This document shows, in pieces, positions 53,885 through 60,525 of a stretch of 64,000 bases of DNA. The DNA lies in assembly GCA_034430175.1 (NCBI GenBank), contig DAOUFI010000024.1, forward strand, positions 1-64,000, written 5' to 3'. A model generated the notes under the pieces. The model was given only the letters and a program-made list of their open reading frames with translations. It had not been told where the DNA came from and searched no databases. Positions within the stretch are counted from its first letter, which is position 1. Every line of letters begins with the position of its first letter. Origin of the DNA: UBA6107 sp034430175 (GTDB lineage: Bacteria; Chloroflexota; Anaerolineae; Anaerolineales; Anaerolineaceae). The position numbers and the translations under genes are program-made.

Positions 53885-55024
53885 TCAATTGTTTATTGGT
53901 TGTCGATTTTTTCTGAGTATGACGAAGCTGATTACCAGTAAAAGTAGAATCGCGATCAACGATATCGTGTACATCGAAGTAGGTGTGGTTTTATACAAAA
54001 TTCCCGCGACGATGGGTGCAAGAATAATGGCGAATGAATTTATCGTTTCGATAATCCCATACAACAATCCAGTCTGGTTAGGGTGAACCATCGTCCTTGC
54101 TTCTGCCAGGACCATTGCGCGATAAAGCCTAAAACCACCGACAAAAAAGTATCCCACGCCAAAAATCCAGGGGACTTTCCCAAACAGGAAGATCCCGCAG
54201 AATACCGCAACCCACAATTGGCCGATTACCATGCCTGCAAGCGCAGAGATGTTACCTAAAACCAATGTGGCTACAGCATTCCCTAAATTTGCAATTGAAC
54301 CCATTAGGCCAATTGTTGATGGAGAAAGCTGGTGTTGGTTTTGCAGGAAACTTGGAGTGAAGGGTTGGGGTAAATAAAGAACGAACACAGTAATGAACAA
54401 AGTTGCCAGGAAGAAAATAAACCTTGGGTTCTTGAGAAAACTTCGCACAGGCAACGGTTCATTGTGTTCAGCAGGATGAACCTTTTCTGATTTTTCCACA
54501 AAAAGGATGATTATTGTTGAAATGATGAAGATGGCGGTCGCAATATAGTAGATCGACCTGAAACCTAATTTATCAGATACCAATCCACCAACCAATGGAC
54601 CGATCACGGCACCTAGATTGTACATGCCGGAGATAAATGTGAGAGTCCGACCAACACTCAAATTACCCCGCGAAGAAGTGACGTAGACGTTCATCGCGAT
54701 CGCGCCGAACCCGGTCATTCCATAAAGCAAGTAAGCAATGATAAAAACGGTCAGAGAATTCGCCATCGCCATCATCGCGGCAGCAATCACTCCGATGAAC
54801 CATGAACTCCACATGATATTACGTGAACCGAATTTATCGCAAAGAATCCCGGTTGGAATGAGAGTTAACGCAAGCATCACACCCACGCCACCAAGAATTC
54901 CACCAATGCCAACATAGTCAGCGCCTAGCTGCTGCAAATACAAGGGTTGGAAGTAAAGAAATAGACTTTCTCCCAATCCCCAGGTGAACAGGGACAAAGC
55001 AACAAGCAATAGATTTCTATTCAT
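53885..55024 (-). CDS. Major facilitator superfamily transporter
   Basis: 379 residues with about 12 helices and the MFS loop motif GILCDKFGSRNIMW (G-x-x-x-D-[KR]-x-G). Substrate unknown, possibly a drug efflux or sugar type. Its ATG overlaps the stop of the carboxylesterase gene by 1 nt, so translation is coupled. Confidence 0.88.
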   Translation of the reverse strand: MNRNLLLVALSLFTWGLGESLFLYFQPLYLQQLGADYVGIGGILGGVGVMLALTLIPTGILCDKFGSRNIMWSSWFIGVIAAAMMAMANSLTVFIIAYLLYGMTGFGAIAMNVYVTSSRGNLSVGRTLTFISGMYNLGAVIGPLVGGLVSDKLGFRSIYYIATAIFIISTIIILFVEKSEKVHPAEHNEPLPVRSFLKNPRFIFFLATLFITVFVLYLPQPFTPSFLQNQHQLSPSTIGLMGSIANLGNAVATLVLGNISALAGMVIGQLWVAVFCGIFLFGKVPWIFGVGYFFVGGFRLYRAMVLAEARTMVHPNQTGLLYGIIETINSFAIILAPIVAGILYKTTPTSMYTISLIAILLLLVISFVILRKNRQPINN

Positions 55025-55788
55025 CAGTGAATGGTCGTCTTCTTAAGGAAACTTTTCGCGGCGGCGAAAACAACCTCTTTCTCAAGGTCTTTTATTATCA
55101 CATGACCACTATTTGTAACCCAGAGTTTTTCGATCACCGTGGAAGAAATGTGCGAAGTCAGAAAGTCCATACTCTCGGGTGGAATTGTATGGTCTCCTTT
55201 GGATTGCCCAAAGAATGCCGGTTCATTAATTTCCGACAATTCAGAGCGCATTGTTTCTAATAATTCCTTTAATTGAAGCACAGAAGCTACGGGAAAGTAA
55301 GGATAATCGATATGAGTGGCGGGCACTTCAGAATCATGCCAGTCGGATTCGCCTTTTGGTTCTTTGAGGTTCATCCATGAAACTAGTGGAAGAAATTTTA
55401 CGCGCGGATCAGCAGGCAATGTGGATGGTGTTGAAAATGAAAACACAGCTTCCACTGGATGTCTGGCAGCCAGGATCAACGCGAGGGCACCACCCATCGA
55501 TAACCCCATCACCACCTGCCGCTCACTGCAGCCTTTTAGGAGATTCAGCCCATCTTCAGCGGATGCGATCCAATCCCACCAACGGGCCCTTAACATATCG
55601 TCGGGGTGGGTCGCATGGCCAAAAAGCCTGGGTGCTAAAACCGTATAGTTTGCTTCAGCTAGCGATTGAGCCAATGGAAGCATTTCATTTGGCGTTCCGG
55701 TGTACCCGTGTAGAAGCAGGCAGCCAATGGGTCCACGTTTGATCATGAAAGGTTCCGCGCCGGCGATTACCTCCGGGTTTTTATCCAT
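55024..55788 (-). CDS. Alpha/beta-hydrolase carboxylesterase (Est30-like)
   Basis: 254 residues. The oxyanion block LLLHGYTGTPNEM, nucleophile Ser in GLSMGG, Asp near KGDHTIPPESM and His in NSGHVIIKD complete the triad seen in Est30-type carboxylesterases. ATG 55788 has AAGGAG 7 nt upstream; the longer in-frame start at 55845 is unsupported. Part of a minus-strand run: peptidase, esterase, MFS, MBL. Confidence 0.9.
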   Translation of the reverse strand: MDKNPEVIAGAEPFMIKRGPIGCLLLHGYTGTPNEMLPLAQSLAEANYTVLAPRLFGHATHPDDMLRARWWDWIASAEDGLNLLKGCSERQVVMGLSMGGALALILAARHPVEAVFSFSTPSTLPADPRVKFLPLVSWMNLKEPKGESDWHDSEVPATHIDYPYFPVASVLQLKELLETMRSELSEINEPAFFGQSKGDHTIPPESMDFLTSHISSTVIEKLWVTNSGHVIIKDLEKEVVFAAAKSFLKKTTIH

Positions 55789-55848
55789 AATGTACTCCTT
55801 ATCAGAATAGTTTATCCAACCAATCTTGGAAGAATTCATATCCAAGAA

Positions 55849-56952
55849 TCAAAGGTGGATCAGATCTCTGGGAAAATCGGTTAATGATCTTGAACCATCG
55901 TCGGTTACGACAACGTCGTCTTCGATACGTACTCCATTACGGCCGGGTAGATAAATTCCAGGTTCAACGGTATATACCATACCTGTTTGCAGAATATGCT
56001 GATTTTCCGCGAACATATACGGCGATTCATGTTCTTCCATCCCCAGTCCATGACCGGTGCGATGGGTAAAAAAATTCCCATAGCCTGCGTTTTCAATGAC
56101 CGATCTGGCTGCGTCATCGACCTTGCCTGCACGCATCCCCGGTTTTCCGACGGCCCTTCCAGCTTCGTTGCTTGCCTGAACGGTCTTGTAGATGATCTCA
56201 AATTCTGGATCGATTTTACCGATGGCAAAAGTACGGGTGATATCCGAGAAGTAACCGCGAAACGCAGCGCCCCAATCGATAACGAGTAGATCGCCTTCGG
56301 TCATCTTCCGGTCAGATGGTGTGGCATGTGGATTGGCTCCGTTTGGACCCGATGAGACAATGGGCGCGAAGGGAAGTTCCGGATCATTTCCCAGGCGCAG
56401 CATGTTAATCACTAGCTCTGAGGCGATTTCTTTTTCAGTGCATCCAATTTTTATTGATGGTAGGGTAGCTTTAAGGGCGTCCTGAGCAATCTGGACAGCC
56501 TTTTGCATGAAGAGGATCTCTTCCTCATCTTTTTGGATACGCAAATTAGAAACAACTTGGCCAGCGTCTATGATCTTCGAACTGGGCGATGCTTTCTGGA
56601 TGAAGTTCAATTCCAGGAACCGCATTCGGGTTCCTTCCACTCCCATTAATGCGTTTTGTAAATTCAAGAATTGAAACGCTTCAGAGAAAGCGTTTTGCCA
56701 GGTAGAAGGATCATCGCCAAATGAAAATGGCGTTAATTGAATTTTTGAAAATGCGAGCTTTTGTAGTTCAAGCTCTGGAAGTACGATCACTGGTTTTCCG
56801 ACTTTTGCGATAATTACAACCGTGGGACGTTCCATCAAATGGAAATTCAATCCGGTCAGATAGGTAAGGGTGGAACCCGGATTAACGGCTAATGCGTCGA
56901 TCCCATTCTCTTCAAGCAGAGAAATCAGTTTTTGTAATCGAAAATCGGCCAT
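55849..56952 (-). CDS. Xaa-Pro aminopeptidase-like M24B metallopeptidase
   Basis: 367 residues: an N-terminal creatinase-like domain and a C-terminal pita-bread domain with the five metal ligands visible (DWGAAFRGYFSDITRTF, HRTGHGLGMEEHE, YTVEPGIYL, RIEDDVVV). Hydrolyses N-terminal Xaa-Pro bonds; cytosolic. GGAGG lies 6 nt before the ATG. Confidence 0.95.
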   Translation of the reverse strand: MADFRLQKLISLLEENGIDALAVNPGSTLTYLTGLNFHLMERPTVVIIAKVGKPVIVLPELELQKLAFSKIQLTPFSFGDDPSTWQNAFSEAFQFLNLQNALMGVEGTRMRFLELNFIQKASPSSKIIDAGQVVSNLRIQKDEEEILFMQKAVQIAQDALKATLPSIKIGCTEKEIASELVINMLRLGNDPELPFAPIVSSGPNGANPHATPSDRKMTEGDLLVIDWGAAFRGYFSDITRTFAIGKIDPEFEIIYKTVQASNEAGRAVGKPGMRAGKVDDAARSVIENAGYGNFFTHRTGHGLGMEEHESPYMFAENQHILQTGMVYTVEPGIYLPGRNGVRIEDDVVVTDDGSRSLTDFPRDLIHL

Positions 56953-57019
56953 GACTGCCTCCTGGACTGATTATAGTCCAGCAGGCAATCTGACGGTCAT
57001 ATTTGGCATTTGATTTCAC

Positions 57020-57766
57020 TTATTTGGTCAAAATTTGGGCAAGAAACTCGCGCGTGCGTTCATGTTGGGGGTTTGTAAAGAATACATCGGGAGCGGATTG
57101 CTCGATGATCGACCCTTTATCCATAAATACGATTTCATCAGCAGCCGCCCTGGCAAATCCCATTTCGTGGGTGACCACGATCATGGTGATACCAGCCCTG
57201 GCGAGATCAAGCATCACTTCAAGCACCTCCTTGATCATTTCCGGATCCAGCGCGCTGGTGGGTTCATCAAACAACATTAATTTGGGGTTCATGGCCAGGG
57301 CTCGCGCGATAGCGACGCGTTGTTGCTGTCCGCCAGATAGTTGTGCAGGGCGCGCATCCGCTTTATCGGAGATTCCGACACGCGCTAATTGCATTCGAGC
57401 ATTTTCTTCGGCAATTTTTGCGGGTATTTTCTTTACCAACCGTTGAGCCAGGGTGATATTTTCCATGACACTTAAATGTGGATACAGGTTGAAATGTTGA
57501 AAGACCATTCCAACTTCCGAACGTATCCGATCCAATTGTTTTTGGTCGTTGGATACCTTTTCACCGTCAATCCAGACCTCTCCGCTTGTTTGCTGCTCAA
57601 GCTGGTTGACGCAGCGCAGCAGGGTCGATTTCCCCGATCCGCTTGGGCCAATGATGACGACAACCTCTCCCTTATTTACTTTCAGATCAACGCCATTTAA
57701 GGCTTCGACTCCGTTAAAGTTCTTTTTGATATCACACAGAGTGACCATTACTTCAGTGTCTGTCAT
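57020..57766 (-). CDS. Polar amino-acid ABC transporter, ATP-binding protein (GlnQ-like)
   Basis: 248 residues. Walker A GPSGSGKST, LSGGQQQRVAIARALAM and Walker B LMLFDEPTSALDP. Close to GlnQ/GluA-type ATPases. It overlaps the permease gene by 14 nt and is the last gene of the three-gene operon. Confidence 0.95.
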   Translation of the reverse strand: MTDTEVMVTLCDIKKNFNGVEALNGVDLKVNKGEVVVIIGPSGSGKSTLLRCVNQLEQQTSGEVWIDGEKVSNDQKQLDRIRSEVGMVFQHFNLYPHLSVMENITLAQRLVKKIPAKIAEENARMQLARVGISDKADARPAQLSGGQQQRVAIARALAMNPKLMLFDEPTSALDPEMIKEVLEVMLDLARAGITMIVVTHEMGFARAAADEIVFMDKGSIIEQSAPDVFFTNPQHERTREFLAQILTK

Positions 57767-58637
57767 TCGTCTGATACCGCCTTTCGAGGAATTTCACCAA
57801 GAAAGATAACAGGAAGGTCATGGTTAGGTACATTGTCGCGAGAGTGATGTATGTTGTTTTGTATTGGAAAGTGTTCCCGGCGTAGATTCGGGCGATCTGT
57901 GTGATATCACGCACAGCCAAAATGGAGACCAGAGAAGTATCCTTCAGCATCGAGATGAAATCATTGCCAAGAGCCGGAAGGATGTTTCGGATGGCCTGTG
58001 GGAGAATGATATACCTCATTGCCTGCCATCTGGTCATGCCCTGGCTGCGAGCTGCCTCCATTTGACCCTGGTCAATCGATTGGATCCCGGCTCGAAAAAC
58101 TTCAGCCAGAAAGGCACCGTATGTGATTGATAAAGCAATGATGGCACGGATGTTCATGGGTACGGAGCTGATTTTTGCTCCAGCAAAAAAGGCTCCTACT
58201 CCTGGCAGACCGAGCGTGGAGAGCGAGGATCCAAGGGCTTTAAATCCATCGACAATAGCAGGGACCCCAACCAATGCGATGAAAAAGATCAACACCATCA
58301 TGGGTATTCCGCGGATCACTTCAACGTAGAAAGTCGCCAAATTCTTGAAAATGATATTTTCGGAGATTCGACCCAAACCGGTGATCAAACCGAGCACAAT
58401 GGCGATTAAAAACGCAAAAAGGGTTGTTGATAGAGTTACCAACACCCCTGCTTTGATAAACGAAAACGCCGAGTGATAATCTGGATTGGTCGTAATTAAA
58501 ACAACAACAAGAAAGGCAACCAAGATTATTGCTATTAGCCACCATGGAACAGATCGCAGCCTTTCTTTGGTAGTAGGCCTCGCTTGGGAAAGCCCAACCT
58601 GGCTCACGCGCAATGTTTGAGTTTGTTTAACAATCAT
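57753..58637 (-). CDS. Polar amino-acid ABC transporter permease
   Basis: 294 residues with five or six helices and the EAA-like loop typical of HisM/GlnP permeases (FRAGIQSIDQGQMEAARSQGMTRWQAMR). The N-terminal ~60 residues before the first conserved helix pair are longer than usual. GAAGAAGG lies 5-8 nt upstream of the ATG, directly after a strong hairpin. Confidence 0.93.
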   Translation of the reverse strand: MIVKQTQTLRVSQVGLSQARPTTKERLRSVPWWLIAIILVAFLVVVLITTNPDYHSAFSFIKAGVLVTLSTTLFAFLIAIVLGLITGLGRISENIIFKNLATFYVEVIRGIPMMVLIFFIALVGVPAIVDGFKALGSSLSTLGLPGVGAFFAGAKISSVPMNIRAIIALSITYGAFLAEVFRAGIQSIDQGQMEAARSQGMTRWQAMRYIILPQAIRNILPALGNDFISMLKDTSLVSILAVRDITQIARIYAGNTFQYKTTYITLATMYLTMTFLLSFLVKFLERRYQTNDRH

Positions 58638-58651
58638 TTTCTACCTTCTTC

Positions 58652-58677
58652 CCCCGGTCGGGATTCCCCGACCGGGG
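58652..58677 (-). other. Strong intercistronic hairpin in the amino-acid ABC operon
   Basis: An 11-bp perfect GC-rich stem (58652-58662 with 58667-58677), 4-nt loop, with no T run after it on the minus strand, between the binding-protein gene and the permease gene. Probably stabilises the upstream message and lowers downstream expression. Confidence 0.75.
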
Positions 58678-58692
58678 ATTCGTATCTTGTAG

Positions 58693-59595
58693 TTATTGAA
58701 TATCCTGATCGGTAATACTGAAATCAGGGCCAAAGTACTTGGTATTCAAAGCATCAAGTGTGCCATCAGCCTTCATGGCTTGAAGAGCGAGGTTGACCTG
58801 AGCCACCAAAGCGCTACCCTTGGGGAAGATGAACCCAAGTTCGTCACTCTGGATGGCAGGTCCGATAAATTCGATCTTTTCAGGGTTTTGCGAGATATAT
58901 CCTTCACCAACAATTCCATCGATCAGAACCGCATCGATGTCGCCAGAGATAAGAGCTTGGATCGCAAACGGGAACTGCTCGAAAGCTTGAATTCGCTCCC
59001 CTGGAAGATATTGTGTTGCGGTTTCGTAGTTGGTCGTGCTCACCTGGGTTCCGAGAACAAGTTCTGGATTTGCGACAAATTCCTCAATGGATGCAAACCG
59101 GGTCTCTCCCTTGCGGACCAGCAATTTTTGCTGGATGGTTAGGTAACCATCAGAGAAATCGACTTGTTCTTTGCGGGGGTCAGTGATAGTCACTCCATCC
59201 GCGCCAACGTCGAACTGACCATCTGAAACCTGCTGGATCATTCCATCCCAGGGTGTTTCAACGAAAACCGGAGTACAGTTCAAACGCGAGCAAATCTCGT
59301 TCCAGGCATCATAGTCCCAGCCACCGGCTTCACCGGTTGCGACCAGGATGTAATTGAACGGGAGATAAGCGTTTTCTACAGCGATGGTGATTTCCTGACA
59401 TTTCAGGTCGGCGACCATCTTATCCGGGTTTCCAAGGCATCCTTCAGGAGATTCAGTAGCAGCCACTGTCGAGGCGATAGCGGTTGGATCAGGAGTTTCA
59501 GTAGTGGCAGAAGTGGGTGCAGCACTACTGCAGGCAGAAAGCACAAGGATGCTAATCAAAAAAACGATTACAACAATTGAATTTATCTTTTTCAT
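58693..59595 (-). CDS. Polar amino-acid ABC transporter substrate-binding lipoprotein
   Basis: 300 residues. Lipoprotein signal with lipobox LSAC, then the SBP_bac_3 fold: LPFNYILVATGEAGGWDYD, DVGADGVTITDPRKEQVDFSDGYL, LGTQVSTTNYETA. It captures polar amino acids outside the membrane; exact specificity unknown. ATG 59595 has AAGGA 5 nt upstream; an earlier in-frame start at 59619 is less likely. First gene of the operon, downstream of the attenuator leader. Confidence 0.93.
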   Translation of the reverse strand: MKKINSIVVIVFLISILVLSACSSAAPTSATTETPDPTAIASTVAATESPEGCLGNPDKMVADLKCQEITIAVENAYLPFNYILVATGEAGGWDYDAWNEICSRLNCTPVFVETPWDGMIQQVSDGQFDVGADGVTITDPRKEQVDFSDGYLTIQQKLLVRKGETRFASIEEFVANPELVLGTQVSTTNYETATQYLPGERIQAFEQFPFAIQALISGDIDAVLIDGIVGEGYISQNPEKIEFIGPAIQSDELGFIFPKGSALVAQVNLALQAMKADGTLDALNTKYFGPDFSITDQDIQ

Positions 59596-59704
59596 TTTTT
59601 CCTTCTTCCTAAACTTCATATCCTTATTGGTTTTGTTTCCTAACAGAAATTGTTGCGCTGAGTATTTCTCTTATCAACCTCCATGAAACAGGGTTTCACC
59701 AGGT

Positions 59705-59735
59705 AAAAAAAAGCCCTCCGCTTGAAGGAGGGCTT
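59705..59735 (-). terminator. Intrinsic terminator in the leader of the amino-acid ABC operon
   Basis: A 9-bp stem AAGCCCTCC/GGAGGGCTT with a 7-nt loop, and eight U residues on the minus strand. It lies 110 nt before the first start codon, inside the leader. Confidence 0.9.
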
Positions 59736-59777
59736 GGCTTTGTTTATTTACCTGATTAATTAAAAATGGCTCATTCT

Positions 59778-59839
59778 GAACCCAGGTAGCACCATACCTC
59801 CTTCAGGGGGAAGGTTTCCTTTCGATGATGCTTGGGCCC
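59778..59839 (-). ncRNA. Putative riboswitch-like leader (attenuator) of the amino-acid ABC operon
   Basis: A 62-nt folded element on the minus strand: P1 (59833-59839 with 59778-59784, 7 pairs with two G-U), P2 (59825-59832 with 59788-59795, 8 pairs with one G-U), a 3-nt ACC bulge between them, and P3 (59810-59814 with 59800-59804) capped by CCCCT. The segment 59797-59804 reads GAAGGAGG in RNA and is the exact complement of CCTCCTTC in the 5' arm and loop of the terminator (59724-59731), so a mutually exclusive antiterminator is possible. It does not match any riboswitch or T-box consensus I know; the ligand is unknown. Confidence 0.6.
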
Positions 59840-59861
59840 AAAAATCGTAAACATGTCGAAG

Positions 59862-59890
59862 TTTATAGCACGAAAAAATACCAATTACAA
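59862..59890 (-). promoter_or_regulatory. Promoter of the amino-acid ABC operon leader
   Basis: Minus strand -35 TTGTAA (59885-59890), 17-nt spacer, -10 TATAAA (59862-59867). The predicted start, near 59855, is just ahead of the folded leader element. Confidence 0.7.
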
Positions 59891-60026
59891 TAGGCAATTC
59901 TTAAAATTCTTGAATCCTTAAGTTGTCAAAAAAATATGGAGAGGATGTCGAAGCTAGTCGACTCCTATCGACGAAAATGTTAGGTGGGCTTAATGGTCTT
60001 TTTATCGCAATTAACCATTGACTCTT

Positions 60027-60032
60027 TATAAT
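60027..60032 (+). promoter_or_regulatory. -10 element for the secreted-protein gene
   Basis: A consensus TATAAT with a weak -35 region at 17 nt. Start expected near 60039, 44 nt before the ATG. Confidence 0.5.
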
Positions 60033-60082
60033 ATGAGCAATAACGGAAGTAATTATTCTAAAGAAAGGAAGGCAAACCAAAC

Positions 60083-60454
60083 ATGACCAAACGCATTAGC
60101 TTAGCCGCAATTATCGTCGTCGCCCTCGTTCTGACAATCACGACCTATGCATTCGCTGCATCGAATACGATGCCGTCTGCAAGCAATGCTGGTGATGGCT
60201 CTGTGACGATCTCTGGGTATACTGTCGGAACTCCGCATTACAGCTTGGGTTCCTCTGATCCCACCACGATCTCCAGCGTCTCCTTCACCATTGCTGCTCA
60301 GGCCGGTGGTGCTGTCCCCGGAACGACCAAGGTCCAGCTTGTTTCCAGTGGTACCTGGTTCGATTGCACGATTTCATCTGGTACAGCAACCTGCCCCATC
60401 ACTGGTGTCACTGTCAACGCAGCCAATAAATTCTCTGTTGTCGCCGCTGATTAA
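60083..60454 (+). CDS. Small secreted protein with AASNTMPS motif after the signal peptide
   Basis: 123 residues. A classical signal peptide (MTKRISLAAIIVVALVLTIT, then TYAFA) with likely cleavage AFA/ASNTMPS, then a ~95-residue beta-rich Gly/Ser/Thr domain (GDGSVTISGYTVGTPHYSL, WFDCTISSGTATCP) with one Cys pair. It resembles small exported proteins that occur beside SipW-type peptidases, and TasA-like in concept only. GAAAGGAAGG lies ~10 nt upstream. A strong terminator follows, so it is likely made in much higher amounts than the peptidase downstream. Confidence 0.8.
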   Translation: MTKRISLAAIIVVALVLTITTYAFAASNTMPSASNAGDGSVTISGYTVGTPHYSLGSSDPTTISSVSFTIAAQAGGAVPGTTKVQLVSSGTWFDCTISSGTATCPITGVTVNAANKFSVVAAD

Positions 60455-60475
60455 TCCGGTGCCTGAAGGAAAAAA

Positions 60476-60510
60476 GGCGCGATCAAAATTATCTGATCGC
60501 GCCCTTTTTT
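60476..60510 (+). terminator. Intrinsic terminator between secreted-protein and signal-peptidase genes
   Basis: A perfect 10-bp stem GGCGCGATCA/TGATCGCGCC (60476-60485 with 60494-60503) followed by a T6 run. The next gene begins 16 nt further on. Confidence 0.9.
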
Positions 60511-60525
60511 ATCAAAACAAATTCG

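Noticed and set aside
59778..59839. T-box or SAM riboswitch for the amino-acid ABC leader
   Set aside because: The element lacks the T-box UGGN bulge and a stem I with specifier, and lacks the SAM-I core; kept as unknown structured leader.
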